Positions 36,490-45,556 of a stretch of 64,000 nt of DNA are shown here, in pieces. The stretch is from assembly GCF_000802155.2 (NCBI RefSeq), contig NZ_JQGJ02000007.1, forward strand, positions 186,001 to 250,000, in the 5' to 3' direction. Position numbers and translations under genes: made by a program. The stretch comes from Pseudomonas frederiksbergensis (GTDB lineage Bacteria > Pseudomonadota > Gammaproteobacteria > Pseudomonadales > Pseudomonadaceae). Numbering within the stretch: position 1 is the stretch's first letter; every line of letters starts with the position of its first letter. The notes beneath the pieces are model-generated. The model was not told the DNA's origin. It saw only the letters and a program-made list of their open reading frames with translations, and made no database searches.

Positions 36490-37272
36490 TTAGCCGAGCG
36501 ATAACGTCCCGCTGGCCACCAACGTCGCATTCCCACCGATCTTCACCCGATCACCTTCCAGCCGGCAAAACAGCGCCCCTCCCCTGGCCGAGCATTGATA
36601 GGCCGTCAGCCCAAGCTTGCTCAGGCGTTTGGACCAATAGGGGATCAGGCTGCAATGGGTCGAGCCGGTGACCGGGTCCTCGTTGATTCCAATCGCAGGG
36701 GCAAAATAGCGCGAGACGAAATCGTGCTTGCTTCCCGGCGCGGTGACGATCGCACCCGGCCACGGCAACTTCGCCAGGGCCGCCATGTCCGGCTTGCACT
36801 CGAGCACGGCCTGCTCCGACTCAAGTACCACGAACAACTCATTGGAACTCAGCACGTCCACCGCCTCGACCCCCAAGGCAGTCTGGACCGCCAGGGACGC
36901 GCCCAATTCGGCCGGCACGATGGCGGGGAAATCCAGCCACAGCCGGTCGCCTTCGCGAGCAACGCTCAATGCCCCGGATTTGCAGATGAAATCCAGTCGC
37001 TCCACGGTTTCGTGATAGATCTCGAACAATACGTAGGCGCTGGCCAGGGTGGCATGGCCACACAAGGGTACTTCGGTGGTGGGCGTGAACCACCGGATAT
37101 GCCAGTGCTGATTTTCGCGCACCAGGAACGCCGTTTCCGCCAGGTTATGTTCGGCGGCGATCTTCTGCATCAAGTCGTCGGCAAGCCAGGCATCGAGCCG
37201 ATAGACCATCGCCGGGTTACCGCCAAAGGGGCGGTCACTGAATGCATCGACCTGATGAAACGCAAGCTGCAT
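36490..37272 (-). CDS. PhzF-family epimerase/isomerase
   Basis: A 260-aa diaminopimelate-epimerase-fold protein. The PhzF pattern is clear: HQVDAFSDRPFGGNPAMV at the N-terminus with the catalytic-type Glu in NLAETAFL (about residue 45), GHATLASAYVLF, and EDPVTGSTHCSL. Most such genes outside phz operons have unknown substrates, and there is no phenazine gene here. AGGAGAG precedes the ATG. Confidence 0.9.
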   Translation of the reverse strand: MQLAFHQVDAFSDRPFGGNPAMVYRLDAWLADDLMQKIAAEHNLAETAFLVRENQHWHIRWFTPTTEVPLCGHATLASAYVLFEIYHETVERLDFICKSGALSVAREGDRLWLDFPAIVPAELGASLAVQTALGVEAVDVLSSNELFVVLESEQAVLECKPDMAALAKLPWPGAIVTAPGSKHDFVSRYFAPAIGINEDPVTGSTHCSLIPYWSKRLSKLGLTAYQCSARGGALFCRLEGDRVKIGGNATLVASGTLSLG

Positions 37273-37400
37273 GGCACCTCTCCTTTTTTATTGATGCGTG
37301 AGCATGAGCTGCGCAGGCACCGTTTATCCAGTGACAGATCGGCACTATTTTCACCTTACACACTGGACGTTCGACGCCTGGTCAGTTGCAAAGATTCACC

Positions 37401-37425
37401 GTGGCGAGGGCGCTTGCTCCCGCCA
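37401..37425. repeat. REP element (GTGGCGAGGG class)
   Basis: GTGGCGAGGG-CGCTTG-CTCCCGCCA, imperfect at the right arm, between phzF-like and ybaK genes. Confidence 0.6.
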
Positions 37426-37441
37426 GGCGGCGCAATCAGGT

Positions 37442-37912
37442 TCAGGCACGGCCAATATCCGCGAACGCCGCCCCGGTGTGCTCCGCCAGCACCGCAGGCG
37501 CCAACTCCACTTCCAGGCCACGCCGCCCCGCACTGACAAACATAGTGGCCAGCGGTTGCGCGGATTTATCGATAAATGTGCGCAGGCGTTTCTTCTGCCC
37601 CAGGGGACTGATGCCCCCGAGCAAATAGCCCGTCGAGCGCTGCGCGGCGGCCGGATCGGCCATCTCGACTTTCTTCACTCCGGCCGCATGGGCCAGCGCC
37701 TTGAGATCCAGGCTCCCAGCGACCGGCACCACCGCAACCAACAACTCGCCTTTCTCGCTAGCCGCCAGCAGTGTCTTGAACACTCGCGCCGGCTCCAGGC
37801 CCAATTTTTCAGCAGCCTCCAGGCCGTAGGACGCGGCCTTCGGATCGTGTTCGTAGCTGTGGATATGATGTTCGGCGCGCACTTTTTTCAGCAGATCCAA
37901 CGCGGGGGTCAT
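37442..37912 (-). CDS. ybaK: Cys-tRNA(Pro)/Cys-tRNA(Cys) deacylase YbaK/EbsC
   Basis: A 156-aa trans-editing enzyme that removes cysteine from mischarged tRNA-Pro. It starts MTPALDLLKKVRAEHHIHSYEHDP, with AGGAG 7 nt upstream; the longer frame has no signal. The catalytic lysine is in VFKTLLA, and the G-rich GGISPLGQKKRL stretch is typical. Length is standard. Confidence 0.93.
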   Translation of the reverse strand: MTPALDLLKKVRAEHHIHSYEHDPKAASYGLEAAEKLGLEPARVFKTLLAASEKGELLVAVVPVAGSLDLKALAHAAGVKKVEMADPAAAQRSTGYLLGGISPLGQKKRLRTFIDKSAQPLATMFVSAGRRGLEVELAPAVLAEHTGAAFADIGRA

Positions 37913-38229
37913 GACCGCTCCTGGCAGGAAAGAACAAAAGAGTGACAAGAATTCTAAGCGATCGGCAGCTAAAAGGCTTTGCAGACCATTGGCTATGGCG
38001 CCCCCCCACTAAAAAGTCATTCATGCGACGAATAATCTGAATATGACCGACGGTTCACTTTCGACCTTTGACAGCGGCGTTTCTTGTCTATATTTTTTCG
38101 AAACTGAAAGCAGAAACACGTGTCTCAAGCAACACTACGAGTGCCGGATGGGGATCCGCCACTCGACGAAAAGGCGCAGACGGGGTTGTTTACTCGATGC
38201 GCAGGGCAACAAAAAGAACCGAGGTTTGA

Positions 38230-39081
38230 ATGACGACTGCTTTACAACAACCCTCCCTGTCCAGCCAATGCCTGGCGGAATTCCTGGGTACGGCCCTGTT
38301 GATTTTCTTTGGTACCGGTTGCGTTGCAGCGCTCAAGGTCGCGGGTGCCAGTTTCGGCTTGTGGGAAATCAGCATCATCTGGGGTGTCGGTGTCAGCATG
38401 GCGATTTATCTCAGCGCGGGCATTTCCGGCGCGCACCTGAATCCCGCCGTCAGCATCGCCTTGTGCATTTTCACTGACTTCGAAAAACGCAAATTGCCCT
38501 TCTATATTGTTTGCCAAGTGGCCGGCGCGTTCTGCGGCGCGTTGCTGGTCTATACGCTGTACAGCAATTTGTTCTTCGATTTCGAACAGTCCCGCCATAT
38601 GGTTCGTGGCACCGAAGCCAGCCTTGAACTGGCGGCGGTGTTTTCTACCTACCCTCACCCCGCACTGTCCACCGGCCAGGCGTTTCTGGTGGAGATGATC
38701 ATCACCGCCATCCTGATGGGCGTGATCATGTCCTTGACCGATGATAACAACGGACTGCCGCGAGGCCCGCTGGCGCCGCTGCTGATCGGCTTGTTGATCG
38801 CGGTGATCGGTAGCTCGATGGGGCCGCTGACAGGCTTTGCGATGAACCCGGCACGTGACTTCGGTCCTAAACTGATGACTTTCTTTGCAGGCTGGGGTGA
38901 AATTTCCCTCACCGGGGCGCGTGAGATTCCATACTTCCTGGTACCGATTTTCGCGCCGATCATTGGCGCATGCCTGGGTGCTGCCGCGTATCGCGGGCTG
39001 ATTGCCCGTCATCTGCCCAGCGCCATGGTTGCTACAAAGGAGGCAGAGCCGGCCATTGACGGCAAGCCCAGAACGTCCTGA
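38230..39081 (+). CDS. glpF: Glycerol uptake facilitator (aquaglyceroporin)
   Basis: A 283-aa MIP-family channel with six membrane segments and the two pore motifs NPA (HLNPAVSIAL, about residue 74) and NPAR (MNPARDFGP, about 205). It admits glycerol by diffusion; GlpK traps it. The leader (37949-38229) has TTCGA-containing motifs that could be GlpR sites, and AACAAAAAGAA just before the start looks like a Crc/Hfq CA motif, which would give catabolite repression. Confidence 0.96.
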   Translation: MTTALQQPSLSSQCLAEFLGTALLIFFGTGCVAALKVAGASFGLWEISIIWGVGVSMAIYLSAGISGAHLNPAVSIALCIFTDFEKRKLPFYIVCQVAGAFCGALLVYTLYSNLFFDFEQSRHMVRGTEASLELAAVFSTYPHPALSTGQAFLVEMIITAILMGVIMSLTDDNNGLPRGPLAPLLIGLLIAVIGSSMGPLTGFAMNPARDFGPKLMTFFAGWGEISLTGAREIPYFLVPIFAPIIGACLGAAAYRGLIARHLPSAMVATKEAEPAIDGKPRTS

Positions 39082-39164
39082 AACGGTCGGCGCGGGCTGC
39101 TGCCATCGGAGTACGCGCTGACTTCTTCCTTTATTTACGTTACCTAAGTCCCAAGGCAATCGAC

Positions 39165-40670
39165 ATGACCGACATTGAGAATAAGAACTACATCATTGCC
39201 CTCGACCAGGGCACGACCAGCTCACGCGCCATTATTTTCGACCGTGACGCCAACGTGGTCTGCACCGCCCAACGCGAATTCGTCCAGCATTACCCGCAAC
39301 CTGGCTGGGTCGAACACGACCCGATGGAGATCTTCGCCACCCAGAGCGCGGTCATGGTCGAAGCATTGGCCCAGGCCGGCCTGCATCACGACCAGGTCGC
39401 TGCGATCGGCATCACCAACCAGCGCGAAACCACGGTAGTCTGGGACAAATCCACAGGACGCCCGATCTACAACGCGGTCGTCTGGCAATGCCGGCGCAGT
39501 ACCGAAATCTGCCAGCAGCTCAAGCGTGACGGCCACGAGCAATACATCAGTGAAGCCACTGGCCTGGTCACCGATCCCTACTTCTCCGGCACCAAGCTCA
39601 AGTGGATCCTGGATAACGTCGAAGGCAGCCGTGAGCGCGCCCGTAACGGCGAGCTGCTATTCGGCACCGTGGATAGCTGGCTGATCTGGAAGTTTACCGG
39701 CGGCAAGGTCCATGTCACCGACTACACCAATGCCTCGCGCACCATGCTCTTCAATATCCACACGTTGGAGTGGGACGCGAAGATGCTCGACATCCTCAAC
39801 ATCCCTCGGGAGATGCTGCCGGAGGTCAAACCCTCCTCGCAAATCTACGGCCGAACCAAAAGCGGCATCGCCATCGGCGGTATCGCCGGCGACCAGCAAG
39901 CCGCCCTCTTCGGCCAGATGTGCGTGGAGCCGGGCCAGGCGAAAAACACTTACGGCACCGGCTGTTTCCTGCTGATGAATACCGGCGACAAAGCCGTCAA
40001 ATCCAACCACGGCATGCTTACCACCATCGCCTGCGGCCCGCGCGGCGAAGTTGCCTACGCCCTCGAAGGCGCCGTGTTCAATGGCGGATCCACTGTCCAG
40101 TGGCTGCGCGATGAACTGAAGATCATCAACGACGCCCTCGATACCGAATACTTCGCCAACAAGGTCAAGGACAGCAATGGCGTCTACCTGGTACCAGCCT
40201 TCACAGGCCTGGGCGCGCCGTACTGGGACCCTTATGCCCGTGGCGCGCTGTTCGGCCTGACTCGCGGCGTGCGGGTCGATCACATCATCCGGGCCACGCT
40301 GGAATCCATTGCCTACCAGACCCGCGACGTGCTCGACGCCATGCAGCAGGACGCTGGCGAACGCCTCAAGTCCTTGCGTGTGGACGGCGGCGCGGTGGCC
40401 AACAATTTCCTCATGCAGTTCCAGGCCGACATCCTCGGCACCCAGGTCGAACGCCCGAAAATGCGCGAGACAACCGCATTGGGCGCGGCGTACCTGGCCG
40501 GTTTGGCATGTGGTTTCTGGGGCAGCCTGGAAGAACTGCGCGGCAAAGCGGTGATCGAGCGTCAGTTCGAACCGCAACTGGAAGAGCAAGCCAAGGAAAA
40601 GCTCTACGCCGGATGGAAAAAAGCTGTCAGCCGCACTCGCGATTGGGAGCCTCACGAAGACGCGGAATAA
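39165..40670 (+). CDS. glpK: Glycerol kinase
   Basis: A 501-aa FGGY kinase making sn-glycerol 3-phosphate. It has ALDQGTTSSRAI at the N-terminus, GITNQRETTVVWD, GTGCFLLMNTG and the FGGY signature region VDGGAVANNFLMQFQADIL. Length is standard. It follows glpF by 83 nt, most likely in one operon. Confidence 0.98.
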   Translation: MTDIENKNYIIALDQGTTSSRAIIFDRDANVVCTAQREFVQHYPQPGWVEHDPMEIFATQSAVMVEALAQAGLHHDQVAAIGITNQRETTVVWDKSTGRPIYNAVVWQCRRSTEICQQLKRDGHEQYISEATGLVTDPYFSGTKLKWILDNVEGSRERARNGELLFGTVDSWLIWKFTGGKVHVTDYTNASRTMLFNIHTLEWDAKMLDILNIPREMLPEVKPSSQIYGRTKSGIAIGGIAGDQQAALFGQMCVEPGQAKNTYGTGCFLLMNTGDKAVKSNHGMLTTIACGPRGEVAYALEGAVFNGGSTVQWLRDELKIINDALDTEYFANKVKDSNGVYLVPAFTGLGAPYWDPYARGALFGLTRGVRVDHIIRATLESIAYQTRDVLDAMQQDAGERLKSLRVDGGAVANNFLMQFQADILGTQVERPKMRETTALGAAYLAGLACGFWGSLEELRGKAVIERQFEPQLEEQAKEKLYAGWKKAVSRTRDWEPHEDAE

Positions 40671-40755
40671 AAGCCGATAAAATTCTGAAACTGGTCGGGA
40701 GGGGATTCCTGCGGCATCATGGGCAAATTTTGTATGGCAGCCCAAAGGAAGCCCC

Positions 40756-41511
40756 ATGAATCTGCCTCCCCGCCAGCAACAAATCCTCGAACTGGTCCGC
40801 GAACGCGGTTATGTCAGCATCGAGGAGATGGCGCAGCTATTTGTCGTTACCCCACAGACCATCCGCCGCGACATCAATCAATTGGCGGAAGCGAACCTGC
40901 TGCGCCGCTACCACGGCGGCGCGGCTTATGACTCAAGCGTGGAAAATACCGCCTACGCCATGCGCGCGGACCAGATGCGCGACGAGAAGCAACGCATCGC
41001 CGAAGCCATCGCCGCCCAGATCCCCGACCACGCATCACTGTTCATCAACATCGGCACCACCACCGAATCCATCGCGCGAGCGCTGCTCAATCACAACCAC
41101 CTGAAGGTGATCACCAACAACCTGCACGTGGCGTCGATCCTCAGCGCCAAGGATGATTTCGAGGTCCTGATCGCCGGTGGCAACGTACGTCGCGACGGCG
41201 GCGTGGTGGGTCAGGCCTCCGTCGATTTCATCAACCAGTTCAAAGTCGACTTCGCCCTGGTGGGCATCAGCGGGATCGATGAAGACGGCAGCCTCCTGGA
41301 CTTCGATTACCAGGAGGTGCGGGTGTCCCAGGCCATCATCGCCAACGCCCGGCAAGTGCTGCTGGCGGCGGACTCCAGCAAATTCGGGCGCAACGCCATG
41401 GTCCGCCTGGGCCCGATCAGCCTGATCGATTGCTTGGTGACCGACCAGCAACCGGTGCCAGCCCTGGCGCAGTTGCTGAGCCAACACAAGATTCGATTGG
41501 AAGTGGTCTGA
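40756..41511 (+). CDS. glpR: Glycerol-3-phosphate regulon repressor (DeoR family)
   Basis: A 251-aa repressor with the DeoR N-terminal helix-turn-helix (QQILELVRERGYVSIEEMAQ, then TIRRDINQL) and a C-terminal sugar-phosphate-binding domain (INIGTTTESIARAL, DSSKFGRNA). It senses glycerol 3-phosphate and controls glpFK and glpD. It sits between glpK and glpD, as in P. aeruginosa and P. putida. Confidence 0.96.
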   Translation: MNLPPRQQQILELVRERGYVSIEEMAQLFVVTPQTIRRDINQLAEANLLRRYHGGAAYDSSVENTAYAMRADQMRDEKQRIAEAIAAQIPDHASLFINIGTTTESIARALLNHNHLKVITNNLHVASILSAKDDFEVLIAGGNVRRDGGVVGQASVDFINQFKVDFALVGISGIDEDGSLLDFDYQEVRVSQAIIANARQVLLAADSSKFGRNAMVRLGPISLIDCLVTDQQPVPALAQLLSQHKIRLEVV

Positions 41512-41580
41512 CTTCACTTCCCCCCCTGTGGTGAAGGGTTGGCCCTTCACTGCAGAAGCACACCTTGAACACTCCTTTTT

Positions 41581-41711
41581 GTTCGATAATTTTCCTTTCA
41601 GTGTCATTCGATCAGTATTTTCAATCGAATGCGACTGGCTGTTGCCACGCTTATGGGCTAGTATTTTTCGCAAATGAACATTAATGTTCGAATTCAAATA
41701 TTTCGAAAAGA
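41581..41711 (+). promoter_or_regulatory. glpD promoter region with inverted repeats, candidate GlpR operators
   Basis: The AT-rich leader holds CATTCGAT (41605-41612) and its exact inverse ATCGAATG (41624-41631), the palindrome GAACATTAATGTTC (41676-41689), and further TTCGA copies at 41582, 41687 and 41702. TTCGA-containing repeats are typical of GlpR operators; the assignment is by position and resemblance. Confidence 0.5.
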
Positions 41712-41726
41712 GCCCGAGGCCAGCCG

Positions 41727-43265
41727 ATGCCCACTACAACCTTGCCTACGCCCCCTCTCGCAGAAATCTACGATGTCGCCGTCATTGGTGGCGGTATCAA
41801 TGGCGTAGGGATTGCTGCGGACGCTGCCGGTCGCGGTCTTTCGGTGTTCCTTTGCGAAAAGGACGACCTTGCCAGCCATACTTCTTCGGCCAGCAGCAAG
41901 CTGATCCATGGCGGCCTGCGCTATCTCGAACATTATGAGTTCCGCCTGGTGCGCGAGGCACTGGCCGAGCGCGAAGTCCTCCTGGCCAAGGCCCCGCACA
42001 TCGTCAAGCAGATGCGCTTCGTGCTTCCCCATCGGCCGCACCTGCGCCCCGCCTGGATGATCCGCGCCGGCCTGTTCCTTTATGACCACCTGGGCAAACG
42101 CGAACAGCTCGCGGGCTCCAGAAGCTTGAAATTTGGTGCCGACAGCGTCCTCAAAAGCGAAATCACCAAAGGCTTCGAATACTCGGACTGCTGGGTTGAC
42201 GACGCCCGATTGGTGGTACTCAACGCCATGGCGGCACGAGAGAAAGGCGCCCACATCCACACCCGCACCCGCTGCGTCAGTGCTCGTCGCAGCAAAGGCC
42301 TGTGGAACCTGCATCTGGAGCGAGCCGACGGCAGCCTGTTTTCGATCCAGGCCAAGGCCCTGGTGAACGCCGCCGGCCCGTGGGTGGCCAAGTTCATTCG
42401 TGACGACCTGAAAATGGAATCGCCGTACGGCATTCGCCTGATCCAGGGCAGCCATTTGATCGTGCCGAAACTCTATGAAGGCGAACATGCGCATATTCTC
42501 CAGAACGAAGACCAGCGCATCGTCTTCACCATCCCATACCTGAACCAGTTCACGCTGATCGGTACGACGGATCGCGAATACACTGGCGATCCGGCCAAGG
42601 TGGCAATTACCGAGGGCGAAACCGATTACCTGCTGAAAGTGGTCAGCGCCCACTTCAAAAAGCAGGTCAGCCGCGACGATATCCTGCACAGTTACTCCGG
42701 TGTCCGACCGTTGTGCAACGACGAATCCGACAACCCTTCCGCCGTGACTCGCGACTACACCCTCGCGCTTTCGGCAGCTGGCGAAGAGGCGCCGCTGCTG
42801 TCGGTATTCGGTGGCAAATTGACCACTTACCGCAAGCTGGCCGAATCGGCGATGGCGCAACTGGCCCCCTACTTCACGCAAATGCGACCTGGCTGGACCG
42901 CTCAGGCAACCTTGCCGGGGGGGGAAAACATGACCACCCCGCAGGCGCTGTGCTCGGCGATTCGCGACAAGTTCGACTGGTTGCCAACCGATATCGCCCG
43001 TCGCTGGGCCACCACGTATGGCAGCCGCACCTGGCGCATGCTCGAAGGCGTGCACGGCCTCGGTGACTTGGGCGAGCACATCGGCGCAGGCCTTTATACT
43101 CGCGAAGTCGATTACTTGTGCAGCGACGAATGGGCCGTCGACGCCCAGGACATCCTCTGGCGCCGCAGCAAGCTGGGACTGTTCACCAGCGCGACCGAGC
43201 AGGACAAGCTCCAGCAATATCTGCAAAAGGTCGAGCACAATCGACGCAAGATCGAAGCGGCCTGA
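41727..43265 (+). CDS. glpD: Aerobic glycerol-3-phosphate dehydrogenase
   Basis: A 512-aa membrane-associated flavoprotein oxidising glycerol 3-phosphate to dihydroxyacetone phosphate and feeding ubiquinone. The FAD-binding GGGINGVG is at about 18-25, with SSASSKLIHGGLRYLE typical of GlpD and DYTLALS / SVFGGKLTTYR in the distal part. Length is standard. A terminator follows. Confidence 0.97.
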   Translation: MPTTTLPTPPLAEIYDVAVIGGGINGVGIAADAAGRGLSVFLCEKDDLASHTSSASSKLIHGGLRYLEHYEFRLVREALAEREVLLAKAPHIVKQMRFVLPHRPHLRPAWMIRAGLFLYDHLGKREQLAGSRSLKFGADSVLKSEITKGFEYSDCWVDDARLVVLNAMAAREKGAHIHTRTRCVSARRSKGLWNLHLERADGSLFSIQAKALVNAAGPWVAKFIRDDLKMESPYGIRLIQGSHLIVPKLYEGEHAHILQNEDQRIVFTIPYLNQFTLIGTTDREYTGDPAKVAITEGETDYLLKVVSAHFKKQVSRDDILHSYSGVRPLCNDESDNPSAVTRDYTLALSAAGEEAPLLSVFGGKLTTYRKLAESAMAQLAPYFTQMRPGWTAQATLPGGENMTTPQALCSAIRDKFDWLPTDIARRWATTYGSRTWRMLEGVHGLGDLGEHIGAGLYTREVDYLCSDEWAVDAQDILWRRSKLGLFTSATEQDKLQQYLQKVEHNRRKIEAA

Positions 43266-43283
43266 ACGATCGCCGGCTAGACC

Positions 43284-43310
43284 AAAAGCCCCTGAATCCA
43301 GGGGCTTTTT
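43284..43310. terminator. glpD terminator
   Basis: AAAAGCCCCTG-AATC-CAGGGGCTTTTT. Confidence 0.92.
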
Positions 43311-43336
43311 ACTGTCCGGAATCCACCACCAGGCCC

Positions 43337-43425
43337 CTGTGCGCGAGCTTGCTCGCGATGAGGCCATCAGCCGCAACACGGATGCAAGCCGGTAGACCGC
43401 TATCGCGAGCAAGCTCGCTGCCACA
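43337..43425. repeat. REP doublet (REPIN-like)
   Basis: Two inverted REP units (GCGCGAGCTTGCTCGCGAT and ATCGCGAGCAAGCTCGCTG) about 40 nt apart, in head-to-head order, between glpD and the aat regulatory region. Confidence 0.75.
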
Positions 43426-43449
43426 ACGATCAAAAGCACTCTCAGGTCA

Positions 43450-43494
43450 TTCGGTTTTCCGAACACGACCCGGCAGTCAGTTCGGCAAACCGGA
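43450..43494 (+). promoter_or_regulatory. AauR upstream activator sites for the aat operon
   Basis: A perfect TTCGGTTTTCCGAA (43450-43463) and a weaker TTCGGCAAACCGGA (43481-43494), 31 nt apart centre to centre (about three helix turns), match the TTCGGNNNNCCGAA pattern I recall for AauR. They lie 77-121 nt upstream of the sigma-54 promoter. Confidence 0.75.
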
Positions 43495-43570
43495 TAGATA
43501 ACGGCCAAAAAAGCTGAAACAAAACATTAATTTCCTTTAAAAACATATAGATAGTGCCAAGTGACTGGCC

Positions 43571-43586
43571 TGGCACGAGTCATGCT
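43571..43586 (+). promoter_or_regulatory. Sigma-54 promoter of the aat operon
   Basis: TGGCACGAGTCATGCT matches the -24/-12 consensus TGGCACG-N4-TTGCW with one change, with GG and GC ten bases apart. The start codon of aatJ is 119 nt downstream; the leader also holds an A-rich ACAAAAAAAACAA stretch that may be a Crc/Hfq target. Confidence 0.8.
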
Positions 43587-43704
43587 CTACACTCCTCGAG
43601 ACGAACGCCTGTTACGCCAACACAACAGGAGCTGCCAGGCATTCGAAGCACTCAGGGCCGGTGGACCGGCCGAATACAAAAAAAACAATGTCGAGGAAAC
43701 ATCG

Positions 43705-44619
43705 ATGCGCATCGTTCCCCATCTCCTGGGCGCAGCCGTTGCTGCCGCTCTGATCAGCACTCCGGTTTTCGCAGCCGAACTGACCGGCACACTGAAAAAG
43801 ATCAAAGAATCCGGCGTCATCACGCTCGGCCACCGCGACGCCTCCATTCCGTTTTCCTACATTGCGGACGCTTCCGGCAAGCCGGTCGGCTACTCCCATG
43901 ACATCCAGCTGAAAGTCGTCGAAGCCCTGAAGAAAGAGCTCGACGTACCGAACCTGCAGGTCAAGTACAACCTGGTCACCTCGCAAACCCGTATCCCGCT
44001 GGTGCAGAACGGCACCGTGGACCTGGAGTGCGGCTCCACCACCAACAACGTCGAGCGCCAGCAGCAAGTCGCCTTCTCCGTTGGCATCTTCGAGATCGGC
44101 ACCAGGCTGCTGTCCAAGAAAGACTCCAAGTACAAGGATTTCGGCGACCTCAAGGGCAAGAACGTCGTGACCACCGCTGGCACCACGTCCGAGCGCTTGC
44201 TCAAGGCGATGAACGCCGACAAGCAAATGGGCATGAACGTCATCTCGGCCAAAGACCACGGCGAGTCCTTCCAGATGCTGGAATCGGGCCGGGCCGTCGC
44301 GTTCATGATGGACGACGCCCTGCTGGCTGGCGAAGCCGCCAAGGCCAAGAAAGCGTCTGACTGGGAAGTAACCGGCACCCCACAGTCCTACGAAATCTAC
44401 GGCTGCATGATGCGCAAGGGCGACGAGCCGTTCAAAAAGGCTGTCGATGACGCCATCAAGGCCACCTACGCTTCGGGCGAGATCAACAAGATCTACGAAA
44501 AATGGTTCATGCAACCTATCCCGCCAAAAGGCCTGAACCTCAACTTCCCGATGAGCGAAGAACTCAAGAAATTGATCGCAGAACCGACCGACAAAGCGGC
44601 TGACGAAAAGAAATCCTGA
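43705..44619 (+). CDS. aatJ: Glutamate/aspartate ABC transporter, periplasmic binding protein
   Basis: A 304-aa secreted protein (GltI type). The signal peptide is about 1-23 (cleavage near VFAAELT), then a family 3 solute-binding fold with GVITLGHRDASIPFSYI, CGSTTNNVERQQQVAFS and a C-terminal KWFMQPIPPKGLNLNFPM. The ATG at 43705 has GAGGAAA upstream; the in-frame extension back to 43561 covers the promoter and is not real. First gene of aatJQMP, for uptake of acidic amino acids. Confidence 0.95.
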   Translation: MRIVPHLLGAAVAAALISTPVFAAELTGTLKKIKESGVITLGHRDASIPFSYIADASGKPVGYSHDIQLKVVEALKKELDVPNLQVKYNLVTSQTRIPLVQNGTVDLECGSTTNNVERQQQVAFSVGIFEIGTRLLSKKDSKYKDFGDLKGKNVVTTAGTTSERLLKAMNADKQMGMNVISAKDHGESFQMLESGRAVAFMMDDALLAGEAAKAKKASDWEVTGTPQSYEIYGCMMRKGDEPFKKAVDDAIKATYASGEINKIYEKWFMQPIPPKGLNLNFPMSEELKKLIAEPTDKAADEKKS

Positions 44620-44638
44620 TTTCTGACTAACCTTATCT

Positions 44639-44664
44639 CCTGAAGGGGCCCGGCCCTTTCAGGG
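44639..44664 (+). promoter_or_regulatory. Stem-loop between aatJ and aatQ
   Basis: CCTGAAGGGG-CCCGG-CCCTTTCAGG without a T run. It probably protects the aatJ part of the mRNA so that binding protein exceeds permease; the 44665-44809 remainder holds no gene. Confidence 0.55.
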
Positions 44665-44809
44665 GATGGTCATTCCCTGCTGGCAAATCTGGAAACACTC
44701 GAACCGGTGGCTGTCGAGCCGATCGCGTGTGCCTGGCCTCCAAGCCGGGCGGGAACGGAGTTTCCCCAGGCGGGCATTTGTATATCGAACGATCTGAGGG
44801 GAGACCCTA

Positions 44810-45556
44810 ATGAATTACAACTGGGACTGGGGCGTGTTCTTCAAGTCCACCGGCGTGGGCAGCGAGATTTATCTCGACTGGTACGTGGCCGGCCTGGGCT
44901 GGACCATTGCCATCGCCATCGTCGCCTGGATCATTGCCCTGCTGCTGGGTTCGATCCTGGGTGTGATGCGTACCGTGCCGAACCGGCTGGTATCGGGCAT
45001 CGCCACCTGCTATGTGGAGCTTTTCCGTAACGTGCCGCTGCTGGTTCAGCTGTTCATCTGGTACTTCCTGGTACCGGACCTGCTGCCCGCCGATATGCAG
45101 GAGTGGTACAAGCAGGACCTGAACCCGACCACCTCAGCCTACCTGAGCGTCGTCGTGTGCCTGGGCCTGTTCACCGCCGCCCGGGTCTGCGAACAAGTGC
45201 GCACCGGCATCCAGGCGCTGCCGCGCGGCCAGGAATCCGCCGCCCGTGCCATGGGCTTCAAGCTGCCGCAGATCTACTGGAACGTGCTGCTGCCCCAGGC
45301 CTACCGGATCATCATTCCGCCGCTTACCTCGGAATTCCTCAACGTCTTCAAGAACTCCTCCGTGGCCTCGCTGATCGGCCTGATGGAGCTGCTCGCGCAG
45401 ACCAAGCAGACCGCCGAGTTCTCGGCCAACCTGTTCGAAGCCTTTACCCTGGCGACGCTGATCTACTTCACCCTGAACATGAGCCTGATGCTGCTCATGC
45501 GCATGGTCGAGAAGAAAGTTGCGGTGCCCGGCCTGATCTCCGTGGGGGGTAAATAA
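44810..45556 (+). CDS. aatQ: Glutamate/aspartate ABC transporter permease (GltJ type)
   Basis: A 248-aa His/Glu/Gln-type inner-membrane permease with about five membrane helices. The EAA-loop is TGIQALPRGQESAARAMGFK and the helix ends in LPQAYRIIIPPLTSEFLN. AGGGGAG lies 7-8 nt before the ATG. Its last base is the first of aatM, so the permease pair is tightly coupled. Confidence 0.95.
   Translation: MNYNWDWGVFFKSTGVGSEIYLDWYVAGLGWTIAIAIVAWIIALLLGSILGVMRTVPNRLVSGIATCYVELFRNVPLLVQLFIWYFLVPDLLPADMQEWYKQDLNPTTSAYLSVVVCLGLFTAARVCEQVRTGIQALPRGQESAARAMGFKLPQIYWNVLLPQAYRIIIPPLTSEFLNVFKNSSVASLIGLMELLAQTKQTAEFSANLFEAFTLATLIYFTLNMSLMLLMRMVEKKVAVPGLISVGGK

Noticed and set aside
43337..43425. Transposon ends or an IS remnant
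   Set aside because: Sequence and spacing fit a REP doublet; there is no transposase or target duplication.
41694..43508. 604-codon - strand frame over glpD
   Set aside because: Antisense shadow; it also crosses the glpD terminator and REP doublet.
43561..43704. 48-residue N-terminal extension of aatJ
   Set aside because: It would contain the sigma-54 promoter and hide the signal peptide; the ATG at 43705 starts directly at the signal sequence.
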